Positions 33,928 to 42,284 of a stretch of 64,000 bases of DNA are shown here, piece after piece. Below the pieces are notes generated by a model, which did not search any database, was not told where the DNA came from, and saw only the letters and a list, made by a program, of their open reading frames with translations. Numbering within the stretch: position 1 is the first letter of the stretch; every line of letters starts with the position of its first letter. The position numbers and the translations under genes are program-made. Source of the DNA: an uncultured Lactobacillus sp. (GTDB lineage: Bacteria > Bacillota > Bacilli > Lactobacillales > Lactobacillaceae); contig CALNAK010000021.1 of the NCBI GenBank assembly GCA_937874185.1, forward strand, positions 372,001-436,000, in the 5' to 3' direction.

Positions 33928-34617
33928 CTAATGTTCAAGTTTGCGAACGGCAAAATCACCAATTCCTTGAATAACGAAAACCAATACCAGAATAAATAAC
34001 ATAGATACAATAGTTACATCATTTTCAAAACGTTGATATCCAACGGAAATGGCCATATTACCAAGACCACCACCACCAACAGCACCAGCCATGGCAGTTA
34101 ATCCGATTAAACTAATGATTGTTAGAGTTCCAGAACGAATCAGTTCAGGAAGTCCTTCTTTCAAATAAACTCTGAAAATGATTTTGATTGGTGATAGACC
34201 AATTGCTTCGGCTGCTTCAATAACTCCGTGATCTACTTCAACTAAAGCTAGTTGAACTTGTCTAGCGAAGAATGGTGCAGTACCGATAACCAATGGAACC
34301 AAGGCCCCAGTAGGTCCGATTGTTTGTCCAACAATCAACTTTGTAAATGGTCCAATTACAGCTAGCAAAATGATAAATGGAATTGATCTGAATAGGTTGA
34401 CCAACTTATCAAGACAAGTATAGAAAGCCTTATGTGGTGTAATTCCATCATCTGCAGTAACAACTAAGAGAATTCCTAAAAGGATTCCGATAATACCGGC
34501 AAATAATGCACTGACAAAAGTCATGTAAAGTGTTTGCCAAATGGCAGTTACGAAACCATTATCGCCTTCCCAATTTGCTACAACATTAGGAAGAAATTTG
34601 TTTACTAGATTTCCCAT
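33928..34617 (-). CDS. metI: Methionine ABC transporter permease MetI
   Basis: A 229-residue permease with five to six TM segments and the inner-membrane component signature (EAAEAIGLSPIKIIFRVYLKEGLPELIRSGTLT). Partner of MetN for D- and L-methionine uptake. Its ATG lies 3 bases after the MetN stop. It precedes the second Met T-box. Confidence 0.93.
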   Translation of the reverse strand: MGNLVNKFLPNVVANWEGDNGFVTAIWQTLYMTFVSALFAGIIGILLGILLVVTADDGITPHKAFYTCLDKLVNLFRSIPFIILLAVIGPFTKLIVGQTIGPTGALVPLVIGTAPFFARQVQLALVEVDHGVIEAAEAIGLSPIKIIFRVYLKEGLPELIRSGTLTIISLIGLTAMAGAVGGGGLGNMAISVGYQRFENDVTIVSMLFILVLVFVIQGIGDFAVRKLEH

Positions 34618-34620
34618 GAA

Positions 34621-35682
34621 TTATTCGCCTTCTTTCTTAGATAAAGTTACTTCTTTAACATTAACTTTGAGACTGTTCAAATATTGAATCGCATTTTCAA
34701 CATCTTGATCATCACCAGTTAGGGCGAAAAGCATAATACCGACGGTGGTATTTTGTAATCTTTCGATATTACTGAAAAGAATGTTGGCTTCAACTTTGAA
34801 ACGTTTGTAAAGTTCAACAACGATAGGTTCGTTAGTTGAATCTCCAATATAGTTCAACTCAATCAAGCGACCAGATAACTTATCAACAATCCCACTATCT
34901 CTAATTTCATCAAGTACGGAACCGATATGTGTCGATGTATTAACAAAGTCTTTTGTTAATTGTTCCTTTGGATTACCAAAGATTGATAACAGGCTACCCT
35001 CTTCGATAAGTTGACCATCTTCCATAACCGCAACTCGGTTACAAATTTGTTTAATGGCATCCATTTCGTGAGTAATAATAACAATCGTGATACCTAATTT
35101 TTCATTCAAACTACCTAATAGGTTCAAAATTTCAGTGGTAGTCTTGGGATCCAAGGCACTAGTAGCTTCATCAGAAATTAGTATTTCTGGGTCATTAGCT
35201 AAAGCACGAGCAATCGCAACACGTTGTTTTTGACCACCAGATAGTTGTGAAGGATAGTTCTTAGCACGATCGGCTAATCCAACAATATTAAGTAATTTAT
35301 CAATTTTTTCTTTACGTTCAGCTTTGCTCAAACCTGAATCGCGTAATGGAAAATCAACGTTTCCATAAACTGTTAAAGAATTCATCAAGTTAAAGTGTTG
35401 GAAAATCATTCCGATATTCCGACGAGCCTTACGTAAATCCTTGGGACTTAACTCGGTTAGATTTTGATTATTGACGATAACTGAACCTGCAGTAGGTTTT
35501 TGTAATAAATTGATTACACGAACCAAGGTACTTTTACCAGCACCAGAGTAACCAATTACCCCGAAGACGTCACCCTTATTAACATTGATGGAAACGTCTT
35601 TGACAGCTTCAATTGTTTTACCTTCGTTGGCGAAAGTAACGTCAATATCTTTTAGCTGTATTATTCCGTTTTGTTCTGCCAT
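34621..35682 (-). CDS. metN: Methionine ABC transporter ATP-binding protein MetN
   Basis: A 353-residue ABC ATPase: Walker A GYSGAGKST, signature LSGGQKQR, Walker B ILISDEATSALD, and a C-terminal NIL/ACT-like domain (about 265-350) that senses intracellular methionine by binding it. Length matches the family. It follows the peptidase stop by 7 bases and precedes metI by 3. Confidence 0.95.
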   Translation of the reverse strand: MAEQNGIIQLKDIDVTFANEGKTIEAVKDVSINVNKGDVFGVIGYSGAGKSTLVRVINLLQKPTAGSVIVNNQNLTELSPKDLRKARRNIGMIFQHFNLMNSLTVYGNVDFPLRDSGLSKAERKEKIDKLLNIVGLADRAKNYPSQLSGGQKQRVAIARALANDPEILISDEATSALDPKTTTEILNLLGSLNEKLGITIVIITHEMDAIKQICNRVAVMEDGQLIEEGSLLSIFGNPKEQLTKDFVNTSTHIGSVLDEIRDSGIVDKLSGRLIELNYIGDSTNEPIVVELYKRFKVEANILFSNIERLQNTTVGIMLFALTGDDQDVENAIQYLNSLKVNVKEVTLSKKEGE

Positions 35683-35689
35683 TTAATAA

Positions 35690-37024
35690 TTACTCCCTTA
35701 ATTTACCCAAGAATTGATCGAAGAAATCAATGAAATCTAAGTAATCTTGGATTCTAATATTTTCGTTTGGTGCGTGATTGCCAGCCTTTGAATAACTTAC
35801 ACCACAAGAAATGATTGAAGCGTGAGTATATTCATTTAATAAGTACATTGGACCAGTACCAGGACTTGAAGGTAAGGCCTCAACCTTATCCTCACCACCA
35901 AAGAAATCTTTAGCAGTTCCGATTAATTTATCAACGATAGGACTATCTAAATCCCAACGGTAACCTTTTTCACCAAGGAGATACTTAACTTTGATATCTT
36001 TGAAACCTTGGTCATTCAAATACTTCGTCAATTTATCGAATAAATCATGTGGATCTTGATTAGGTACTAATCTGAATTCCAATTTAGCTGTGGCAGCTTT
36101 AGGAGTAACGGTTTTAACACCTTCTCCTTCCCAACCACTACTAATTCCTTCTATATTAATGGTTGGATTGAATGTCAAATTGTAGTTAACTGATTTGTTC
36201 TTCAATAATGGAACTTGTAGATCCCACTTATCTTTCAAATCAGGTGTGGTAGCTTTATTTACTAAATCAATTTCTCTTTGAGTAGGTTCTACAACGTCAT
36301 CGTAGAAACCAGGCACTTTAATATCACCTTCTGGAGTTCTCAAAGCATCAAGTGCTTGAGCCAATCTCCATGTGGCACTGTCAACAACGGCTGCGAATGA
36401 TGAATGCAAGTCGATGTTAGCTGAGGTAGCTTCTAGTTCGAAACATAGAACACCTTTATTACCACCAGTAAAATTAAATTGTTCTTGTTCGTTCTTGTAA
36501 CCTGATTCCCAAATTATCAAATCAGCAGATAGTTTATCAGAATACTTCTTCAAATAGTCTTCCAAGTGACGACTAGCAACTTCCTCTTGTCCTTCAACTA
36601 AGAACTTAATGTTACAAGGAAGATCACCATGTTCTTCACGATAAATCTTTAAGGCTGTGATACGACTAATTAAGTCAGCCTTACAATCAGAAACTCCACG
36701 TCCGATAAACTTATCATCAGTTATCTTCAACTTGAATGGATCTGAATTCCAAAGGGCAACTGGTTCTTCTGGTTGAACGTCATAGTGATTATAAATAAGA
36801 ATTGTTGTATCACTAGGTTGTTTTGGTTTGATTTCTGCAAAGACTACGGGATATTCGAATTCGTCCCAAACTGTGGCATCTGCTCCAAAGTCTTGTAGTA
36901 AATTTTTAAGGAATTCGGCTGTCTCAGTAATAGATTGATTCTTTGCTGAAACGGATGGTAGTGCGATATATTGCTTTAAATCTTCAATCGACTTCTGAAT
37001 TAATGGATCTGATAATTTTGACAT
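35690..37024 (-). CDS. M20-family dipeptidase in the methionine locus
   Basis: A 444-residue metallopeptidase of the M20 family. The metal-ligand motifs are visible: YNHYDVQP, GRGVSDCKADL, EGQEEVAS with the catalytic Glu and the later HSS/HAPNE region. It probably hydrolyses dipeptides to release methionine. The gene sits between metQ1 and metN in the same operon; streptococci show the same gene order (metQ, peptidase, metN, metP). Thirty-one bases separate it from the metQ1 stop, with AGGAGG before the start. Confidence 0.92.
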   Translation of the reverse strand: MSKLSDPLIQKSIEDLKQYIALPSVSAKNQSITETAEFLKNLLQDFGADATVWDEFEYPVVFAEIKPKQPSDTTILIYNHYDVQPEEPVALWNSDPFKLKITDDKFIGRGVSDCKADLISRITALKIYREEHGDLPCNIKFLVEGQEEVASRHLEDYLKKYSDKLSADLIIWESGYKNEQEQFNFTGGNKGVLCFELEATSANIDLHSSFAAVVDSATWRLAQALDALRTPEGDIKVPGFYDDVVEPTQREIDLVNKATTPDLKDKWDLQVPLLKNKSVNYNLTFNPTINIEGISSGWEGEGVKTVTPKAATAKLEFRLVPNQDPHDLFDKLTKYLNDQGFKDIKVKYLLGEKGYRWDLDSPIVDKLIGTAKDFFGGEDKVEALPSSPGTGPMYLLNEYTHASIISCGVSYSKAGNHAPNENIRIQDYLDFIDFFDQFLGKLRE

Positions 37025-37055
37025 ATGAAAACCTCCTCAAATTTTAAAACTTCTA

Positions 37056-37880
37056 TTATAGTTTGGCGTTCCAAGCTGGAATTGAGCTGGCACCGTAAAC
37101 TTTTTTGATTTCTTTAGCAACTTTCTTTGTTTGGAAAGCTTTAACAACTTTCTTGTAAGTTGCGTTATCTTTGTCTTTCTTGTTAGCAACAATGATGTTG
37201 ATCCAAGGTTTTGACTTTTCATTGATTTTTTCAGTAACGATAGCTTTCTTTGGATCCAACTTAGCATCACTGGCAACATTACCATTGACGATAGCGGCAT
37301 CAACACTGTCCAATGAACGAGCAGTTTGTGCAGCATCAAGAGTTGTAAACTTCAAGTTCAATTTATTTTCCTTGATGTTCTTTGTTGATGGTAAAGTAAC
37401 GCCAGCATCAAGTTTCAATAAACCATTTGCTTCTAGTAATTGCAATGCACGGGCTTCGTTTGAAGCATCGTTAGGAATAGCAACTTTAGCGCCATCCTTT
37501 AAATCACTTAGTTTAGTGATTTTGTGTGAATATAATGACATTGGTTGAATAACGGTTCTACCAATAGAAACAAGATCTGAATGATGTGCTTTATTCCAAG
37601 AGTTTAGGAAAAAAGTATGTTGATAAGCATTGATATTAACTTCCCCTTGAACCAATGCTGTATTGGGTTGATTGTAATCGTTGAATTCAACAATCTTCAA
37701 ATTGATTCCTTCACTCTTAACTTCGTTCTTAACTACTTTCCAGATAGCTGCATCCGAAGGATTGATACCAACTTTAACTGTCTTTTCCTTGCTTTGGCTG
37801 CTACAACCAGCAAGTACGAAGATGAATAATGCTGTGAAAACTAGTAAGATTACCTTACTTAACTTCTTAAATTTACTCAT
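37056..37880 (-). CDS. metQ: Methionine-binding lipoprotein MetQ (first copy)
   Basis: A 274-residue NlpA/MetQ-family lipoprotein with lipobox VLAGC, Cys26, and substrate-domain signatures VEFNDYNQPNTALVQGEVN and VNGNVASDAKL. It is the first gene of the methionine uptake operon, behind the T-box at 37930-38237. It is clearly more distant from the two downstream copies than they are from each other. Confidence 0.93.
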   Translation of the reverse strand: MSKFKKLSKVILLVFTALFIFVLAGCSSQSKEKTVKVGINPSDAAIWKVVKNEVKSEGINLKIVEFNDYNQPNTALVQGEVNINAYQHTFFLNSWNKAHHSDLVSIGRTVIQPMSLYSHKITKLSDLKDGAKVAIPNDASNEARALQLLEANGLLKLDAGVTLPSTKNIKENKLNLKFTTLDAAQTARSLDSVDAAIVNGNVASDAKLDPKKAIVTEKINEKSKPWINIIVANKKDKDNATYKKVVKAFQTKKVAKEIKKVYGASSIPAWNAKL

Positions 37881-37929
37881 ATCTTTTCTCCCACCTTATA
37901 TAATCTTAACCAACTAAAAACATATCTAT

Positions 37930-38237
37930 AAAAACAAAAAAGCCGCTTCCAAAATGAACACAATGTGTTCAATTCTAGAAGCGACTAGGCGCGATACCAT
38001 TCTAATTTGGAATAAGCTTACACTTATCCCCTCAACAACGTACAAAAATTCTATACGCGTGTACTATAAAGGGTACCGGCCATTGCATCTTTATCCCAAA
38101 GGATTCAGCGCACCAATCACGGGTCATTTTCGTTCAAGTCGTTGCCCTCATCTCAGCAAATAGAGGTTTTCTGTACAAACGAGGATGAACTACTTCCCCC
38201 GATCAATTTGTTTGATAAATATCTTTTGTTAATCGTT
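37930..38237 (-). promoter_or_regulatory. Met-specific T-box leader of the met operon
   Basis: A complete T-box. The core AGAATGGTATCGCGCC is at 37988-38003 (minus), the specifier codon ATG followed by A lies at 38127-38125 in GAAAATGACCC, and the intrinsic terminator (CGCTTCTAGAATTGAACAC/GTGTTCATTTTGGAAGCG with a T run) is at 37931-37985. The T-box core has UAUCG where the second copy has UACCG. The operon is therefore expected to be on when tRNA-Met is uncharged. Confidence 0.9.
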
Positions 38238-38243
38238 GATTAG

Positions 38244-38272
38244 ATAATACAATCTAAAATTTAAATTGTCAA
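38244..38272 (-). promoter_or_regulatory. Sigma-A promoter of the met operon
   Basis: TTGACA (38272-38267) and TATTAT (38249-38244) are separated by exactly 17 bases on the minus strand. The transcript would start near 38236, just before the T-box leader. Confidence 0.75.
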
Positions 38273-38279
38273 TCAATTA

Positions 38280-38599
38280 AAATAAGTTTTTTCATTCAGT
38301 TTTCTAATTTTATATTTATGTGCCAAGTGTTATTTATAGCATGGTATTTATTAAAATGCCCGTATTTCAATGTTTCTGTAAGACTGATGTGACACATTTT
38401 ATAGGTGATAAACACTATATTTTTAAAAATAAAAAATATTTAAATTTGTTTTCATTTATCATTTTACATTAGAGAAATTAATTTTTTACTAATAAATTAA
38501 TTGGTGGTTTAGTTTTTGGTATTGTGATTTTAGGACAGAGAAAAACAGCTACAATTCTTGTTTGGAATTGTGGCTGTTTTACGTTACGCTTTCTATTTT
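38280..38599. other. AT-rich non-coding gap
   Basis: About 320 bases of very AT-rich sequence without a plausible gene on either strand. It contains the perfect hairpin ACAGCTACAATTC/GAATTGTGGCTGT (38547-38582) with flanking A and T runs, probably a bidirectional terminator. Confidence 0.5.
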
Positions 38600-38697
38600 G
38601 AAACGAGCTACACAAGGGCAAATCATACGCAAAGTACGCGTATAATTCGTGAAATCCTGCAAATGCTCGTGAGCTGACCGCCCTTGCTCCGCTCTCT
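38600..38697 (-). repeat. Palindromic repeat (copy R3a)
   Basis: Arms ACAAGGGC and GCCCTTG(C)T; inner arms AAATCATACGC/GCGTATAATT. Same family as 5316 and contiguous with the next copy through CTCTATCCGAAACGAG. Confidence 0.8.
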
Positions 38698-38701
38698 ATC
38701 C

Positions 38702-38825
38702 GAAACGAGTTACACAGGCCAATTTCTTCCGGTTAGCCTGAATTCACAAATCATGCACATAACCCTGTGCATAATTCGTAAATTCCTGCTAATCCTCGAA
38801 AATTCCCGGCCTGCTCCACTCTCTG
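38702..38825 (-). repeat. Palindromic repeat (copy R3b)
   Basis: Arms ACAGGCC and GGCCTG; inner arms CAAATCATGCACA/TGTGCATAATTCG. It ends within 6 bases of the stop of the LysM-3D gene, as copy R2b does for the other 3D gene. Confidence 0.75.
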
Positions 38826-38830
38826 TTTTC

Positions 38831-39493
38831 CTAAATTACTTCAACAGAAGCTGTAGTTACACCATATGAAGGGATTGATGAACTTGGCATAGCAACGTCT
38901 AATTGTTGTGAGTTTGTGTTAGCAAATGTACCTGTATCATTAACTGTTCTATACATTACTGTACCGTCAGCTAGAGTAATTTTAAGTTGTGTACCCTTAG
39001 GGAATACTGAAAGGTTAGCAGCAACACCGCTATAACCCATGTTTGAACCTAATACTGCGGGATCATAGAATGAAATCTTGAATGTTCCTTGTGAAGTACC
39101 AGTTGTGCTTGTTGTTGTAGATGTTTGTGCAGCACTTTGAGTAGTTGCAGTTGTTGTATCTTGTGATGCTGTTTGTGTTGTAGCAGATGTATCTGTAGTT
39201 GTTGCTGCTTGTGCTGTTGTATCAGCTGATGTATTCGTTGTTGTGGCACCAGGTAATGTGATTGTTTCGCCTGGGAAAATCAAATCAAATCCACCAATTT
39301 CACGACCATTAGCTTGTTCCAAAGCGGAAACTGTAATTCCGTTTTCTTCAGCAATGCTCTTATATGTATCACCTTTTTCTACTGAAACAGAGTTATTACC
39401 ATTTGATACTGCGGCTTGAGCAGTGTTTGTTGAAGCGAATACTCCTGTTAAAGCTACTGTACTGAATAAAGCGATAGATAAAAGTTTTTTCAT
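38831..39493 (-). CDS. Secreted LysM and 3D-domain protein
   Basis: A 220-residue exported wall protein: signal peptide about 1-27 (ending AQA), one LysM motif at about 37-80 (VEKGDTYKSIAEENGITVSALEQANG), a low-complexity Thr/Ala/Gln-rich linker to about 135, then the 3D domain (FKISFYDPAVLGSNMGYSG, VNDTGTF, QQLDVAMP). LysM binds peptidoglycan and the 3D domain is shared with lytic-transglycosylase-like proteins. The catalytic Glu of Rpf-type enzymes is not evident, so the activity is unclear. It is a paralogue of the 5566 gene and, like it, followed by tandem repeats. Confidence 0.9.
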   Translation of the reverse strand: MKKLLSIALFSTVALTGVFASTNTAQAAVSNGNNSVSVEKGDTYKSIAEENGITVSALEQANGREIGGFDLIFPGETITLPGATTTNTSADTTAQAATTTDTSATTQTASQDTTTATTQSAAQTSTTTSTTGTSQGTFKISFYDPAVLGSNMGYSGVAANLSVFPKGTQLKITLADGTVMYRTVNDTGTFANTNSQQLDVAMPSSSIPSYGVTTASVEVI

Positions 39494-39723
39494 AAATAAA
39501 TTACATCCTTTAAGTTTAAATTTTAAGTTTTTAAATTGCTTAGCTCTTAATTACTATGTTGCTAATACTAACAGGTCTTTATTACATCGCCACGTCTGTC
39601 AAGTTACAATTAATCGATTTTCTGTAATTTTAGTAATATTTATGAAACAAAAAACTTTCTTCCTATTAAAAGTACTTTAAACTTTTATTGCCATGAAGTT
39701 ATATTCATGATATAGTAGTAAAC

Positions 39724-40335
39724 ATGCAGAAGAAGAAGAGAACGTCCCTAAAACTACTAATAATGTTAGTCGCTTTGGAACTTATCGCATTCAGTCTTAA
39801 TATGTTCTTCGAGCCGCATAGTGTAGCAGCCGGTGGAGCTACCGGTATTGCTATCTTGCTTCAAGCAGGATGGAAAATCCCAACATTCATCTCGGTTCTT
39901 GTCATAAATATTGGAATGTTAGTCATGGCTTACATACATTTAGATCGACAAACAACCATCAAATTAGCAATCGGAAGTTTTATGTTACCGTTACTTCTAT
40001 ATATAACTCCCGTTTACAATTTAATTCCTGATAGCAGACTTATCGCTATAATAGTAGGAAGTATCATTTTCGGAATTGGTTTGGCAATTCTATACACGCT
40101 CAATATGTCTAGTGGTGGGACAACCGTTCCGCCAATGATTATCCATAAGAACTTCGGAGTGGATAAATATATCAGCCTATTCATCATTGATAGTTTCGTT
40201 TGTTTAGGAAATATTGCCGTATCAGATATGATTTCATTCCTACTAGCAGTTATGTCGGTTGCCATTTCTAGCCTTGCAATTAAAGGTTTCGGTATTTTCC
40301 ATCAACGACACATTACGCAAAACGTGACACAGTAA
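39724..40335 (+). CDS. YitT-family membrane protein
   Basis: A 203-residue multi-TM protein. The family features are FEPHSVAAGGATGIAILL and LYTLNMSSGGTTVPPMIIHK (the repeated G-x-x-x-G-A/T loop pairs) and six or so TM helices. The usual C-terminal DUF2179 domain is absent, so this is the short form. Function is uncertain in the family. Confidence 0.82.
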   Translation: MQKKKRTSLKLLIMLVALELIAFSLNMFFEPHSVAAGGATGIAILLQAGWKIPTFISVLVINIGMLVMAYIHLDRQTTIKLAIGSFMLPLLLYITPVYNLIPDSRLIAIIVGSIIFGIGLAILYTLNMSSGGTTVPPMIIHKNFGVDKYISLFIIDSFVCLGNIAVSDMISFLLAVMSVAISSLAIKGFGIFHQRHITQNVTQ

Positions 40336-40337
40336 AA

Positions 40338-40392
40338 AAAGGTGCATATATCAAAGCAGATTATGTTTTGACATGTACACCTTTTTTATTTT
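40338..40392. terminator. Bidirectional terminator
   Basis: AAAAAAAGGTGCATAT and ATGTACACCTTTTTT with imperfect internal pairing separate two convergent genes. Confidence 0.7.
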
Positions 40393-40395
40393 GCT

Positions 40396-41040
40396 CTATT
40401 TAAGATTTACTTGAGACTTAGTAATAATCTTATTATTAGAAATTTTGACTTGGATATTAGTTGCTTGGGTTGGATCAATCTCATCCAAATCGGACATATA
40501 AGTTAAAGTTTTGACACCATTCATATCTGAATAGTTGTCTGGATCTCCTAAAATATTAGTTACGCGACTGTATTTATCACCAATTTGAAGCTTGTCATAA
40601 TCTTTCATAGTTAGGAGTTTCTTCCTATCTATGTCAAGACCTTGAATTGATTTAGCTGTCGCAATATTTTTTTCAAAAGTTATTTGAATCGTTACTCCAC
40701 TGTTATTGTCCGTGCCATCCCAGGTTAGAATCATCATTCCGTTATCGGTATTAAGATCTTGCGTTGAGGTTGGATTCCCCAATACTTTGATGACTTCATC
40801 TTTGACATAACCTTCTGAACCAGTTTTTATAGAATTATATTTAGTAACCAATGAAGGACTCTTTGTAACTTTTTTCTCTGATTGATTTTTTCCTTGTTTA
40901 ACGGTTGTTTGATCAGCCTTATCTTGTAAGTATGAATAGTTAGCGATATAAGTCGTTGCTGATACTACAATAAACATCGAAAGAATCGTGATCCAGAACC
41001 AATTTCTTTTGTAGAATGGTTTCTTATCATTTTCATTCAA
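40396..41040 (-). CDS. DUF3862-like membrane-anchored protein
   Basis: A 214-residue protein with one N-terminal TM segment (about 12-32) and an extracytoplasmic domain with two copies of a repeated fold: GSEGYVKDEVIKVLGNPTSTQ and IGDKYSRVTNILGDPDNYSDM, the latter pattern (G-x-x-x-x-x-V-x-x-x-L-G-x-P) typical of SmpA/OmlA- and BLIP-like domains. It is monocistronic. A ligand- or wall-binding role is inferred only. Confidence 0.7.
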   Translation of the reverse strand: MNENDKKPFYKRNWFWITILSMFIVVSATTYIANYSYLQDKADQTTVKQGKNQSEKKVTKSPSLVTKYNSIKTGSEGYVKDEVIKVLGNPTSTQDLNTDNGMMILTWDGTDNNSGVTIQITFEKNIATAKSIQGLDIDRKKLLTMKDYDKLQIGDKYSRVTNILGDPDNYSDMNGVKTLTYMSDLDEIDPTQATNIQVKISNNKIITKSQVNLK

Positions 41041-41187
41041 TATTTCATACCTCCGTCTACATACTGTATTTTAACAAGTTTTATGCCAAGTGGCATCTTT
41101 AAGGTATTATTTTTAATTTTGTAGAATTTAGACTCTTGATTTGCTAAATAAGTAAAAATTCGTTATTATTAACTAGTGAATGCCAAT

Positions 41188-41549
41188 GGGGGTGTTCTGG
41201 ATTCGACATGTGTAGTAGCGTGTGGGTCGCACTTAGGGCCTTGTGTCCCTTTAAAACACACAGTTTATTATAACTGCAAAAAATAATAATTCTTACGCAT
41301 TAGCTGCCTAAAAACAGTCTAAGCGTGATCCAGCCTGACTTCGCTCAAGGGTTAGAATTGGGTCTCAAATTAATTGAGCTACGTTTGACTACGCATTCTG
41401 AATAGTTAAAAAGAGATTACCGGAATAGTTACTATGACTAGCCTAGCCATGCGGCGCACATAGTAGCGAAACATTAAGTAGTATGACTATGAGTGTAGAA
41501 GCCTGCATAGCATTACGCTTGGACAGGGGTTCAATTCCCCTCACCTCCA
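41188..41549 (+). ncRNA. ssrA: tmRNA
   Basis: A 362-base transfer-messenger RNA. The 5' acceptor arm GGGGGTG pairs with CACCTCC at the 3' end, followed by the discriminator A; CCA is not encoded. The 3' part contains a tRNA-like T-arm (GGGGTTCAATTCCCC). The resume codon GCA at 41276 starts the tag-coding frame AKNNNSYALAA, ending TAA at 41309-41311. It rescues stalled ribosomes and tags proteins for degradation. The ssrA 3' end is a common integration site for mobile elements. Confidence 0.96.
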
Positions 41550-41556
41550 TAATGTT

Positions 41557-41606
41557 AAAAAAGGCCGTTATATTAAGGACTAATCCTTGATATAATGGCC
41601 TTTTTG
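41557..41606 (+). terminator. Terminator of tmRNA
   Basis: AAAAAAGGCCGTTATATTAAG and TTGATATAATGGCCTTTTT form a long stem directly after ssrA. Confidence 0.85.
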
Positions 41607-41732
41607 TTTTGGTTTATTTTTCAGATAATTGATTTGCTTAGTCAAGTGGTGGTCAATTTAATAAATAAGAATAATGAAATCAAAAATACCTATCATTTTC
41701 GTACAATAATTTTATCGAAATCACTACTTTCA

Positions 41733-41984
41733 TCAACGATAATTTAAAGTAACGTATCCCCTTATAGAATTCATTAATTTCTTCATAGGGTTAACTGAAC
41801 TCTCCCAATCATTTTTAACATCTAATGCATTATTCCTCAACAATACTTCAATTAATATAAAACTAAATTTAGTCGAATTACGACAACCTTTTGAAAATCA
41901 ACTACATCACGAATATCAAATTTAGGTTGTTGAAAAAGCTCACAAACCATACCATTAATATCAAAGTATAAGTCAGTTTATTGT
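41733..41984 (-). pseudogene. Decayed unidentified gene downstream of ssrA
   Basis: Minus-strand frames carry protein-like stretches: LYFDINGMVCELFQ then FDIRDVVDFQKVVVIR, and, in a different frame after position about 41870, TKFSFILIEVLLRNNALDV, DWESSVNPMKKLMNSIR and GYVTLNYR ending at TGA. Neither part has a start, and a stop lies before the first stretch. The composition fits an inactivated gene with a frameshift; I do not recognise the family. Confidence 0.5.
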
Positions 41985-42141
41985 TGTTTCCTAAAACTGT
42001 TCAACTGATTACGTATACCTCAAATTGACATAAGAGACTAAGAATCTTTCTATGATATTAAATAATTACAATTGTATATTTATTGATATACCCAATTTTC
42101 ATTGAATCATTTTAAATAAAAAGAAAAAGCAGCTTTTTACT

Positions 42142-42255
42142 AACCATTTCTATTTTTCAATGATTTAACTGTGTTGATTGATATTTCCTAGCAATATCAT
42201 TGTATTTCATTCCAAGTACATTATTCTTACTTGCCTTTTTCTATTTATCCATCAC
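42142..42255 (-). pseudogene. Decayed phage terminase small-subunit fragment
   Basis: The minus strand reads MDK, a stop, KKASKNNVLGMKYNDIARKYQ, and after a one-base shift NTVKSLKNRNG. This matches the N-terminal helix-turn-helix of PBSX-type phage terminase small subunits, where 'KYKDIAEKYxVSxNTVKSWKxRxxW' is typical. Both an internal stop and a frameshift are present, so it is not functional. Its place beside ssrA supports a decayed prophage. Confidence 0.6.
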
Positions 42256-42284
42256 ATGTCACATTGATATTCTAAAAAAAATAC

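Noticed and set aside
41610..41732. Possible att-site duplication of the ssrA 3' end
   Set aside because: I looked for a second copy of the CACCTCCA region in the following 2 kb and did not see one.
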